A stretch of 64,000 nt of DNA, from the NCBI GenBank assembly GCA_038141705.1, contig JAYQIQ010000004.1, positions 558,001 through 622,000 on the forward strand, written 5' to 3'. The notes beneath the pieces were generated by a model. It worked only from the letters and a program-made list of their open reading frames with translations, ran no database searches and was not told where the DNA came from. The position numbers and the translations under genes were made by a program. Below are positions 26,786 through 38,407 of the stretch, piece after piece (within the stretch, counting starts at the first letter, position 1; every line of letters starts with the position of its first letter). This DNA comes from Eutrophomonas brisbanensis. GTDB taxonomy: Bacteria; Pseudomonadota; Gammaproteobacteria; Burkholderiales; Eutrophovitaceae.

Positions 26786-27292
26786 TTAAGATAGGTGTTT
26801 GTTGACGAGCTTCGTCATCTCAAACATTGACACCTGTTTCTTACCTCCGAAAACAGCTTTCAACTTATCGTCAGCGTTAATATTTCTTCTGTTTTTAGCA
26901 TCCTGCAAACCATTCTTCTTGATGTAAGCCCAGATGTTCTTGGTTACTTGGGTTCGAGGAATTGGCTTGGACCCGACTACCGCTGCTAATGCTGCGCTAG
27001 GAGTCATCGCCTTCATGAAAGCTGCGTTTGGCTTTCGCTTAGCGGTAGATTTTTTCTTAGCTGGTGCTTTTTTCTTAGCTGGTGCTTTTTTCTTAGCGGC
27101 TACCTTTTTAGCTGGTGCTTTTTTAGCGGCCGGCTTTTTAGCTGGTGCTTTTTTCTTAGCTGGTGCTTTTTTTTTCTTTTTAGCTGGTGCTTTTTTCTTA
27201 GCTGGTGCTTTTTTCTTAGCGGCTACCTTTTTAGCTGGTGCTTTTTTCTTAGCCGGTGCTTTTTTTGCAGGTTTCTTTTTCGCTGCTGCCAT
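26786..27292 (-). CDS. Histone H1-like lysine-rich protein with SWIB/MDM2 domain
   Basis: 168 residues. The N-terminal half (about 1-88) is a run of KKAPAKK/KKVAAKK motifs almost entirely Lys, Ala and Pro, as in bacterial histone-H1-like DNA-binding proteins. The C-terminal part (about 89-168) is a SWIB/MDM2 fold: AFMKAMTPSAALAAVVG, IPRTQVTKNIWAYIKKNGLQD, RRNINADDKLKAVFGGKKQVSMFEM. Such fusions occur in betaproteobacteria and chlamydiae and are thought to be nucleoid-associated, but the partner and target are unknown. Its own terminator follows; the leader is structured. Probably monocistronic. Confidence 0.88.
   Translation of the reverse strand: MAAAKKKPAKKAPAKKKAPAKKVAAKKKAPAKKKAPAKKKKKAPAKKKAPAKKPAAKKAPAKKVAAKKKAPAKKKAPAKKKSTAKRKPNAAFMKAMTPSAALAAVVGSKPIPRTQVTKNIWAYIKKNGLQDAKNRRNINADDKLKAVFGGKKQVSMFEMTKLVNKHLS
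27057..27247. repeat. 68-bp direct repeat within the lysine-rich coding tract
   Basis: 27057-27124 and 27180-27247 are identical over 68 bases, offset 123, and are themselves built of an 18-base unit (AGCTGGTGCTTTTTTCTT on the plus strand) repeated about ten times between 27055 and 27265. The unit length is a multiple of 3, so copy changes alter the number of KKAPAK units without frameshift. Nucleotide identity beyond what the amino acids require suggests recent unequal recombination or slippage. Confidence 0.85.
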
Positions 27293-27311
27293 CTTTAAAT
27301 CTCCTGTTTTA

Positions 27312-27386
27312 GATCACCTAAATTTCGTGATCGTTTTAAACAAAATTTAAACCTCCTCTGCCGTCACCGGCATGCGGTTCAGAGGA
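27312..27386 (-). promoter_or_regulatory. Structured leader of the SWIB gene
   Basis: On the minus strand a stem CCTCTG (27381-27386)/CAGAGG (27355-27360) encloses GCCG-GTGA-CGGC; an inverted repeat GATCAC/GTGATC (27312-27317, 27327-27332) follows, just before the ribosome-binding region (CAGGAG). A TTGACA sits further upstream (27407-27412) with no convincing -10 at 17 bases. These may regulate expression; no known riboswitch class recognised. The 27387-27519 remainder holds nothing else I can support. Confidence 0.35.
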
Positions 27387-27519
27387 TGCACAGTGCTGAG
27401 TGCATTGTCAACACTTTTCGAAGGTAAAAACGAGGTTTTGTGATCAATAAAGCAACACGATTACCTGAATAAATACTCGACAAGAAACTCTGAATTGCTC
27501 ACCCTCGATCTGAAAAAAC

Positions 27520-28290
27520 TTAAAAGTATTCGGGTTTAAGTTTTTTTGGGTCTGCTATAAACTCCGCCTCGCGTTGCAACACCGATAACAATGTATCCTT
27601 CCTAGAACTTACCCGATCGCTTAGCGCAGCTATAGCAAGCCCACCTAGTGGGGAACCATCTAGTCCCAAAATAGCGACGCCTATCGCTCCCATACGATCG
27701 ATGATCTGATTCAGCACAACGGTGTAACCACGCTTGGCCGTGTTCTCCGCTTCTTCATTAATAAATTCCGTTGTATATCGCGGGAAAGCCACAAGCTTGC
27801 GCGCAATTTCAGGCATCAGCGTTTCCCGCTCTTGCGGTGACATCGCTCCAAAAACTGCCATTGAACCAGCTCCTACTCCGAGAGGTCTGCGCGACCCGAT
27901 ATCCATATAGGCCGCCCTGATCGGGAAGTTTCCAACCTCTCTATCGATAACAACAGACTCGAAACCTTGACGAATAGAGAGAAGTACCGTGTCTTCGGAA
28001 TACACAGCCAACCTCAACAAAGAAGCTCTTGCACGAGCTCTCAGATCATCCCTCGCTCGCGCTGCTCGAGAGAGCACAATCGCCTCATCGCCAAGCGAGT
28101 ACGTTTTACGGGATTCGTCTCTTACTACAAAACCCTCTTTGGCAAGCACCTCGAGAAGCCGAAGTGTGGTGACCTTGTTAAGCCCAGAGAGATTTGCAAT
28201 CTCGGTTAACCTTTTTTTGCCAGGCTCTCCCATCACGGACAAAATTCGACAAGCCTTCTGAACCGAGGAGAGTGTGTTTGATTCGCTCAT
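27520..28290 (-). CDS. IclR-family transcriptional regulator
   Basis: 256 residues. N-terminal helix-turn-helix (SSVQKACRILSVMGEPGKKRLTEIANLSGLNKVTTLRLLEVLAKEGFV) and C-terminal IclR effector domain (AYMDIGSRRPLGVGAGSMAV, GYTVVLNQIIDRMGAIGVAIL, DGSPLGGLAIAALSDRV). Divergent from the atuA-like operon at 28436, with a 145-base AT-rich shared promoter region, so it most likely controls that operon in response to its substrate. Confidence 0.92.
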   Translation of the reverse strand: MSESNTLSSVQKACRILSVMGEPGKKRLTEIANLSGLNKVTTLRLLEVLAKEGFVVRDESRKTYSLGDEAIVLSRAARARDDLRARARASLLRLAVYSEDTVLLSIRQGFESVVIDREVGNFPIRAAYMDIGSRRPLGVGAGSMAVFGAMSPQERETLMPEIARKLVAFPRYTTEFINEEAENTAKRGYTVVLNQIIDRMGAIGVAILGLDGSPLGGLAIAALSDRVSSRKDTLLSVLQREAEFIADPKKLKPEYF

Positions 28291-28435
28291 ACCTTCTTAT
28301 TTTTTCTTATATCTTATATTTTGAAGCAACCAACCGAAAAATATTATACCTCTCTACATAAAAATGGTAACTTTATTCCGGTGAAAAAACATAGTGTTAT
28401 AAAAACTAAAAAAATTTGTTTCTTTAGGCGGAATA

Positions 28436-29785
28436 ATGGCACTTAGGATAGGGTGTGGATCTGCGTGGTGGGGAGACCGCATTTCGCCAGCCAAAATGCT
28501 CGCCGAAAAGGGAAATCTTGATTACCTTTGCTTCGAGACTATGGCGGAGGCAACGATATCCGCCGCTCAAGTAAAAAAAAGGGCCGACCCCTCGTTTCCA
28601 GGATACGACACTTGGCTCGACGATCGCCTTGAAGCCGTACTCCCAGCTTGCCTAACAAACAAAACCAAAATAATAAGCAATCAGGGCTGGATCAACCCGG
28701 ACGGGGCGGCAGAGCGAGTCGTTTACTGGTTAAGGAAATTAGGAAAGAAAGGCATTACGGTAGCATCGGTGAATGGCAGCTTGATCTCGGATAGGGTGCT
28801 ATCGATTACCGACAGAGTAACGGAGACTGGGAAGCCGACTTCCACCCTCGCAGAATCATTGGTTTCAGCAGAAGTTTATCTCGGAGCCAAACCAATAGTC
28901 GACTCACTTCATGCTGGTGCGGACATCGTCATTACCGGCCGAGTAGCAGACCCGACCCTTTTTGCGGCTCCAATGATGTTCGAGTTCGGATGGGACGAAT
29001 CAGATATTGAAAGACTAGGGCAAGGCTACGGCATTGGCCACCTGCTGGAGTGCGGAGCTCAAGTCACAGGGGGTTACTTTATAGACCCAGGATTTAAAGA
29101 TGTGAAAAACCCGTGGGACCTTGGATTGCCAATAGCGGAAGTGGAAAGTGACGGATCCGCAGTCATCACAAAGCTTAAGGGAACTGGCGGAGTGGTTGAC
29201 GAGAGAACCGTGAAAGAACAGTTGCTGTACGAAGTACACGACCCCTCTAACTACATAACGCCAGATGTTGTCGTAGATTTCTCGCAGGTCGATATCGAGA
29301 CTGCTGGAGCGAATCGCATTCGAGTATCAAACATTCGAGGTAAACCAAATTCGGACCCACTCAAGGTATCGCTGGGTTGCAAAGAAGGATACATTGGAGA
29401 AGACATGTTTTTCTATGCTGGTGAGGGCGCGCTACATCGAGCAAAAATTGCCAAAAAAATTCTCGAAGAAAGATTCAAGATTGTCGAACTAAAAGCAGAA
29501 GAAATACGCATAGACCTGCTGGGCCTAAACGCGATACATGGAGCCATGACTCCAGCTGAAATTGATGCTCCATACGAGGTCGCGGTTAGAGTGGCCGCGA
29601 GGACAAAAACGAGAGACGAGGCCTTAAAAGTTGGACGAGAAGTGGATGGAATGGCAGTCTCTGGCGTAGGCATGACCGGCAAGCGGGTACCACATCAAGA
29701 GCGAGTCCGAGAAATAATCGGCGTTTACTCCTCTTTGGTAAATCGGGAGGATATATCACCGAGCGTCAATTTTTTTAAAAGCTGA
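28436..29785 (+). CDS. AtuA-like protein (acyclic terpene utilisation family, DUF1446)
   Basis: 449 residues. N-terminus LRIGCGSAWWGDRISPAKMLAEKGNLDYLCFETMAEATI and later VNGSLISD, GADIVITGRVADPTLFAAPM, GYFIDPGFKDVKNP, LPIAEVESDGSAVITKLKGTGG match the AtuA/DUF1446 family; family members act with terpene or other acyl-CoA degradation genes, but no reaction is proven. First gene of a three-gene operon with the split-off AtuA C-terminal domain and an amidohydrolase, divergent from iclR. The lack of other atu genes (carboxylase, dehydrogenases) argues against citronellol degradation here. Confidence 0.85.
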   Translation: MALRIGCGSAWWGDRISPAKMLAEKGNLDYLCFETMAEATISAAQVKKRADPSFPGYDTWLDDRLEAVLPACLTNKTKIISNQGWINPDGAAERVVYWLRKLGKKGITVASVNGSLISDRVLSITDRVTETGKPTSTLAESLVSAEVYLGAKPIVDSLHAGADIVITGRVADPTLFAAPMMFEFGWDESDIERLGQGYGIGHLLECGAQVTGGYFIDPGFKDVKNPWDLGLPIAEVESDGSAVITKLKGTGGVVDERTVKEQLLYEVHDPSNYITPDVVVDFSQVDIETAGANRIRVSNIRGKPNSDPLKVSLGCKEGYIGEDMFFYAGEGALHRAKIAKKILEERFKIVELKAEEIRIDLLGLNAIHGAMTPAEIDAPYEVAVRVAARTKTRDEALKVGREVDGMAVSGVGMTGKRVPHQERVREIIGVYSSLVNREDISPSVNFFKS

Positions 29786-29791
29786 ATACTT

Positions 29792-30154
29792 ATGATTACA
29801 GTCAAATTAAAGCACCTCGCACATTGCCGCTCTGGAGACAAAGGTAACACTTCAAATATTGCAGTTATAGCGTACTCTCCAAAGCTTTTTGAGCCCTTGA
29901 AACATCAACTTACCGCAGAAATATTTAAAGACTGGTATCGGGGCGTAGTTAATGGGGATGTTACGAGATACGTAGTAGAAAAAATTAGTGCTCTAAACTT
30001 CGTATGTGAGACCGCGCTTGGAGGGGGGGTATCGAGGTCGCTATGCTTGGATAACTACGGTAAAAGCTTGAGCTCACGGATCTTGTCGTATCCGATCGAA
30101 GTAGATACAACTCTAATATCATCACTCATCAACTATTCGTCGCAAACTAAATGA
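29792..30154 (+). CDS. AtuA-associated small protein (C-terminal domain encoded separately)
   Basis: 120 residues. The start VKLKHLAHCRSGDKGNTSNIAVIAYSP is the characteristic SGDKG(D/N)TxNI motif normally found as the C-terminal domain of longer AtuA proteins or as a partner protein; the remainder ends FVCETALGGGVSRSLCLDNYGKSLSSRIL. Begins 6 bases after the AtuA-like stop, and its own TGA overlaps the next ATG by 4 bases (ATGA), so the three are translationally coupled. Probably the second chain of one complex. Confidence 0.82.
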   Translation: MITVKLKHLAHCRSGDKGNTSNIAVIAYSPKLFEPLKHQLTAEIFKDWYRGVVNGDVTRYVVEKISALNFVCETALGGGVSRSLCLDNYGKSLSSRILSYPIEVDTTLISSLINYSSQTK

Positions 30155-31803
30155 CCCACTACCCCCTCGACACCATAATTCAATCGGTCAAGATCGTTGA
30201 TGGTACTGGCCGAATCGCAAAAACTGGAGATGTTGGTATCAAAGGAGACAAGATTGTAGATATCGGGAATCTCGGATCGAACTGTAAAAACTTAGTCGCT
30301 GCTTCAGGTCTGACTCTAATGCCTGGCATCATTGACGTCCACACGCACTACGATGCTCAGATCACTTGGGATAATACCCTCTCCCCATCATCATCTCTCG
30401 GCGTCACGACCGTAGTCATAGGGAACTGCGGTTTTGGAATAGCACCGTGTCCTGAGACGCAGAGAGAAACTCTGCTTAGGAATTTATCTGTCGTTGAGGG
30501 AATGAATGAGAACAGTTTATTACAGGGGACTCGATGGGACTTTGCCACTTTCCCCGAGTACTTAGCGCGTCTAGAAGACATTAAACCATTCGCCAATGTA
30601 GCAGCTCTAATTGGGCACTCCACGATCAGAACTGCGATCATGGGTGCGGAGGCGTCAACCAGAATACAGCCGACCAGTGAAGAACTAAATAGAATGGAGC
30701 ATCTAGTAAATGAAGGGTTGGAGGCAGGGGCGATTGGCTTTGCTTCATCATTTTCCCCTAATCACTCGGGCTTTAATGGGCTACCAATGCCCTCGACAAT
30801 AGCATCAGATGAAGAGATATTTAGGCTGATCAGTGCGCTCAAACGTAAAAGGAGAGCATTTGTCGTCGCGTCCGGCCCTCGTGCTCACCCAGAATACATT
30901 GAGGGCATCCTTAACGAATCCGGATGCCCCGCATTTATCGTTACAGTGCTCGCTATGCATAACGACTCGGACCCAAGTGCAGCTCTAGATTATTACGAAA
31001 AAGCTAGGGAGGTGTCCGACCGCGGTCAAGAGATTTACATACATGCAAATCCCCATCCTCTGTCGTTCGATTTCTCTTTAGAAAATCCATACCCATTTTT
31101 TGCACACTCTGCTTTTGATGAGATTAAGAAATCTGATCATGAAGCTAAATCGCAAATTTATAAATCGAAGAAATTTAGAGAGAAATTTAGGACGGATTTA
31201 AACATCCATAAAAAGGGCGCACTATTCAATGGAGAATGGGAAAAAATTGAGCTCAACGAGGGCCCAATAACCAAGTTAGCTGAAGAAGCGAGGGTTGATC
31301 CACTCAGTTGGTTTTTTGATCAGAATATAAAAAGTCAGTTTATAGGGAAACTATTCCAAAATAATGATGATGCAGTCGAGAAACTACTCAAACATCCAAA
31401 TGCGTTACTGGCACTGTCGGATGCGGGCGCGCATCTTGAGTTTTTGTGTGATGCCGGTTTCGGATTATATTTCTTGAGTCATTGGGTAAAAAAACGTAAC
31501 TCTTTCTCACTCGAGGAAGGTATAAAAAAATTGACCTTGGATATCGCGGAAAGATATCGAATCAAGGATCGCGGTTCAATCGAGATCGGAAAGTTTGCAG
31601 ACTTGGTTTTATTCGATGAATCGAATTTAGGAATCTCGAACCTGAAGAAAATAGACGACTTACCAGCTGGAGGTTATCGGATGGTGCGTGAATCCAGCGG
31701 CGTTGTTGGCACATGGGTGAACGGCACCCGAACGAAAGATGAGAGCGGACTAATATTAAACGCTACCGGTCCCGGGAGAGTTCTAAAAGAATTTAATTTT
31801 TAG
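30151..31803 (+). CDS. Amidohydrolase, N-acyl-D-amino-acid deacylase/D-aminoacylase-like
   Basis: 550 residues. Amidohydrolase_3 architecture: N-terminal IIQSVKIVDGTGRIAKTGDVGIKGDKI, metal motif IDVHTHYDAQITWD (HxH), VVIGNCGFGIAPC (a D-aminoacylase signature), GHSTIR, GAIGFASSF, and NALLALSDAGAHLEF near the C-terminus (metal Asp), then IGKFADLVLFDESNL. Hydrolyses cyclic or acylated amide bonds; substrate unknown. Coupled to the AtuA-like genes by ATGA overlap, which is an unusual partnership and suggests a shared degradation pathway for an amide- or ring-containing compound. Confidence 0.85.
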   Translation: MTHYPLDTIIQSVKIVDGTGRIAKTGDVGIKGDKIVDIGNLGSNCKNLVAASGLTLMPGIIDVHTHYDAQITWDNTLSPSSSLGVTTVVIGNCGFGIAPCPETQRETLLRNLSVVEGMNENSLLQGTRWDFATFPEYLARLEDIKPFANVAALIGHSTIRTAIMGAEASTRIQPTSEELNRMEHLVNEGLEAGAIGFASSFSPNHSGFNGLPMPSTIASDEEIFRLISALKRKRRAFVVASGPRAHPEYIEGILNESGCPAFIVTVLAMHNDSDPSAALDYYEKAREVSDRGQEIYIHANPHPLSFDFSLENPYPFFAHSAFDEIKKSDHEAKSQIYKSKKFREKFRTDLNIHKKGALFNGEWEKIELNEGPITKLAEEARVDPLSWFFDQNIKSQFIGKLFQNNDDAVEKLLKHPNALLALSDAGAHLEFLCDAGFGLYFLSHWVKKRNSFSLEEGIKKLTLDIAERYRIKDRGSIEIGKFADLVLFDESNLGISNLKKIDDLPAGGYRMVRESSGVVGTWVNGTRTKDESGLILNATGPGRVLKEFNF

Positions 31804-31805
31804 AT

Positions 31806-32357
31806 TCATCTTAAGCCATCAGCCCAAAGTTTCTTTAACTTTTCAATTTTGGGGCTAATTACGTACTGACAATATGGTTGAGAGGCATTGGCATCGTAAT
31901 ACCCTTGATGATAATCCTCCGCCCTAAAAAATTCTTCAGCCTTGCATACCTCTGTCACAAGAGGATTCTCATAAAGTTTAGCGGCTTCCATCTCTTTAAT
32001 AATTTCAACAGCAGCTTTCTCCTGAGGATTATTGCGAAAAAAGATAACTGATCGATATTGAGTCCCAACATCATTACCCTGTCTATTCAACGTAGTGGGG
32101 TCATGTATACAAAAAAATATCCGCAATATATCTTTGTATGACAAATTTTCACTATCGAATACAACCCTAACCACCTCAGCATGTCCAGTATAGCCTCCGC
32201 AAACTTGTTGGTAGGTTGGATTTTCAATTTCCCCTCCCATATAACCAGACTCCACTTGCTGAACGGCTGATAGACGTGAAAAAGCTGCCTCTAGGCACCA
32301 GAAACATCCCCCACCAAGGAAAGCAGTTTGCATTCGATTATCGATTAGGTCTTCCAT
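31806..32357 (-). CDS. msrA: Peptide-methionine (S)-S-oxide reductase MsrA
   Basis: 183 residues. Repairs methionine-S-sulfoxide. The active-site GGGCFWCLEAAF is at about residues 15-26, followed by VQQVESGYMGG, CGGYTGHAEVVRVVFD, FFCIHDPTTLNRQGNDVGTQYRSVIF and YHQGYYDAN with later Cys (QPYCQYV) for thioredoxin recycling. Convergent with the amidohydrolase (2-base gap) and divergent from dtd. Confidence 0.95.
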   Translation of the reverse strand: MEDLIDNRMQTAFLGGGCFWCLEAAFSRLSAVQQVESGYMGGEIENPTYQQVCGGYTGHAEVVRVVFDSENLSYKDILRIFFCIHDPTTLNRQGNDVGTQYRSVIFFRNNPQEKAAVEIIKEMEAAKLYENPLVTEVCKAEEFFRAEDYHQGYYDANASQPYCQYVISPKIEKLKKLWADGLR

Positions 32358-32405
32358 TATGATCGCTATAACTATGATTACTAATTAACTGTAGGTATAT
32401 AAAAA

Positions 32406-32846
32406 ATGATAGCACTTGTACAGAGCGTAACCACTGCCAGTGTCTCAGTCAAAAATTTAGTAGTTGGTCAGATAAATCAAGGATTATTAGCTTTTATTTG
32501 TATTGAGAAAAGCGATGACTCTAAGAACCTTGAAAGAATGGCGGAAAAATTAACCAAATATAGAATATTTACGGACGCGAACGATAAAATGAATCTTTCG
32601 GTTAGAGATATTGAGGGGGGAATACTTCTGGTGCCTCAGTTCACGCTATCAGCAGACACAAAAAAAGGGCTCCGTCCAAATTTTTCAAATTCTGCTCCAA
32701 CAAATTTTAGTAAACACATGTTTGATGCGTTTGTAGGGTTAGTTCGTAATAAATATAGCAATGTCGAAGTCGGAAAATTTGGATCCGATATGCAAGTGTC
32801 ACTGGTTAATAATGGTCCCGTAACTTTTCTTCTCTCTAGTAAATAA
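32406..32846 (+). CDS. dtd: D-aminoacyl-tRNA deacylase
   Basis: 146 residues. Removes D-amino acids from mischarged tRNA. Start MIALVQSVTTASVSVKNLVVGQI and LAFICIEKSDD are typical; the Gly-cisPro motif NNGPVTFLL is intact at the C-terminus. The first catalytic motif is LVPQFTLSAD, where nearly all relatives have SQFTL (Ser replaced by Pro). Converges on the rrn operon; the inverted repeat at 32849-32880 may end both transcripts. Confidence 0.9.
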   Translation: MIALVQSVTTASVSVKNLVVGQINQGLLAFICIEKSDDSKNLERMAEKLTKYRIFTDANDKMNLSVRDIEGGILLVPQFTLSADTKKGLRPNFSNSAPTNFSKHMFDAFVGLVRNKYSNVEVGKFGSDMQVSLVNNGPVTFLLSSK

Positions 32847-32880
32847 AAAACCCTCTGTGTGCGTGAGCAAACAGAGGGTT
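32843..32880 (-). terminator. Terminator of the rrn operon (also facing dtd)
   Basis: Perfect 10-bp stem AACCCTCTGT (32849-32858) / ACAGAGGGTT (32871-32880) with a 12-base loop; on the minus strand it is followed by TTTTTTATTT. It is 10 bases beyond the 5S gene. Stem symmetry means it could also help end the dtd transcript, but no T-run follows on that strand. Confidence 0.88.
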
Positions 32881-32889
32881 CGTATAGGG

Positions 32890-33007
32890 AGCCTGGCAGT
32901 GTCCTACTTTCGCACGGTATACCTCGCACTATCATCGGCGCAGAGGCGTTTCACTGTCCTGTTCGGAATGGGAAGGAGTGGTACCACCTCGCTATTGCTA
33001 CCAGGCA
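32890..33007 (-). rRNA. rrf: 5S ribosomal RNA
   Basis: Minus strand begins TGCCTGGTAGCAATAGCG and ends GACACTGCCAGGC; internal CCATTCCGAACAGG and the terminal TGCCTGG/CCAGGC stem are diagnostic. Length about 118. Ends estimated from the terminal stem. Confidence 0.95.
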
Positions 33008-33106
33008 AAGCTCTAAATTCTTTCTTTGCCTTTAACTTAATGGAAGAAGTCTTGGTTTAGCTGATTTTTCTTTTATCTTGCAAGCGTCCCAATATCCCTG
33101 CGATAC

Positions 33107-33116
33107 GCAAGGCTAT

Positions 33117-33119
<3 letters not shown>
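33107..33119 (-). other. 23S processing stem, 3' arm
   Basis: GCAAGGCTATAGG on the plus strand here is the exact complement of the CCTATAGCCTTGC at 36043-36055, so the precursor RNA folds a 13-bp stem across the 23S termini, the usual RNase III cutting site. An outer 12-bp pairing, GGAAGAAGTC-containing 33040-33051 with 36220-36231, lies further out. Confidence 0.75.
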
Positions 33120-36042
<2,923 letters not shown>

Positions 36043-36043
<1 letters not shown>

Positions 36044-36055
36044 CTATAGCCTTGC
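36043..36055 (-). other. 23S processing stem, 5' arm
   Basis: Partner of 33107-33119, immediately 5' of mature 23S on the minus strand. The first base may be shared with the mature end. Confidence 0.75.
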
Positions 36056-36219
36056 ATACCACTTAATCGCATCACTATAGAATCTTTAATACGCTTGATT
36101 TAACTTCATTTAAAAAATCACAGATAACATGTCTAAGCACTCCATTAAGAAGCACTAAACAATGCAATCTAAACCCATGATCCAACACGTTGCTTCATCA
36201 CAAAACAACACATTAGATC

Positions 36220-36231
36220 GACTTCTTCCAT
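36220..36231 (-). other. Outer long-range stem flanking 23S, 5' arm
   Basis: GACTTCTTCCAT on the plus strand at 36220-36231 is the exact reverse complement of ATGGAAGAAGTC at 33040-33051, downstream of 23S. In the precursor the two would pair and bring the leader boxA close to the 5S gene. Sequence complementarity is seen; function inferred. Confidence 0.6.
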
Positions 36232-36233
36232 AT

Positions 36234-36245
36234 TGTTAAAGAACA
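36234..36245 (-). promoter_or_regulatory. boxA antitermination site before 23S
   Basis: Minus strand TGTTCTTTAACA, the canonical boxA for Nus-factor antitermination, in the spacer between tRNA-Ala and 23S. The rest of the 36044-36326 spacer shows only precursor sequence. Confidence 0.8.
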
Positions 36246-36326
36246 CTACACCCAATGAAGGGTGAGGACTAAAGAGTTAATACATAACTCCTCACTCTCT
36301 CACTCCTCACTCCTAAAGACTAGATT

Positions 36327-36402
36327 TGGTGGAGCTAATCGGGATCGAACCGATGACCCCCTGCTTGCAAAGCAGGTGCTCTCCCAGCTGAGCTATAGCC
36401 CC
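36327..36402 (-). tRNA. tRNA-Ala (TGC)
   Basis: 76 nt on the minus strand, starting GGGGCTATAGCTCAGCTGGG and ending TTAGCTCCACCA, with anticodon TGC in CTTTGCAAG, a TTCGATCC T-loop and encoded CCA. Second tRNA of the 16S-23S spacer. Confidence 0.97.
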
Positions 36403-36418
36403 TCCGGTCAAAATCGCT

Positions 36419-36495
<77 letters not shown>

Positions 36496-36588
36496 AGACC
36501 CGGCCTAAAAATAGTCTCGAGTTCAGCGGATAACTAAAGCATGTGAGCACTTCATACAAGCAAAATGTCTTTGCGCTTGCTATTACTC

Positions 36589-38130
<1,542 letters not shown>

Positions 38131-38316
38131 ATCTCTTTTTGCCCCGGCAAGCCGGGACAGGCTCTTACTCAAAAGATTCTATTAACAAGAATCCTATTAA
38201 GTATGAGCACTTCATTTACTGCTATATATTTTGAGCAAACCGGCCTAATTAAAGACCAGTACACGCGTCAAAAACACCACGCAGCACAAAGTGCCCACAC
38301 GCTTTAGCTATCCAAA

Positions 38317-38329
38317 TTTTTAAAGAACA
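38317..38329 (-). promoter_or_regulatory. boxA antitermination site in the 16S leader
   Basis: Minus strand TGTTCTTTAAAAA about 190 bases before 16S and 24 bases after the discriminator; matches boxA. It keeps rRNA transcription resistant to Rho. The leader also has a GC-rich hairpin (38143-38156) right before the mature 5' end. Confidence 0.75.
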
Positions 38330-38352
38330 TTCAAACGTCTAATTAAGACGAA

Positions 38353-38387
38353 GCCGCGCATTATACGTGGCCGAAAGTTAGGGTCAA
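38353..38387 (-). promoter_or_regulatory. rrn promoter
   Basis: Minus strand -35 TTGACC (38382-38387), 16-base spacer, -10 TATAAT (38360-38365), followed by a GC-rich discriminator GCGCGGC. That combination is typical of strong, stringently controlled rRNA promoters. It lies 21 bases downstream of the tyrS stop. Confidence 0.9.
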
Positions 38388-38407
38388 GAGTTTTACGCAA
38401 AAAAAGG

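Noticed and set aside
26934..27350. 138-residue plus-strand frame full of FLAGAFFLAG repeats resembling a membrane protein
   Set aside because: It is the complement of the lysine-rich tract of the SWIB protein; hydrophobic repeats arise from the antisense of AAG/GCT codons, and it has no ribosome-binding site.
28436..30154. Citronellol/geraniol degradation (atu) cluster
   Set aside because: Only the AtuA-type domains are present; the carboxylase and dehydrogenase genes expected for atu are missing in this window.
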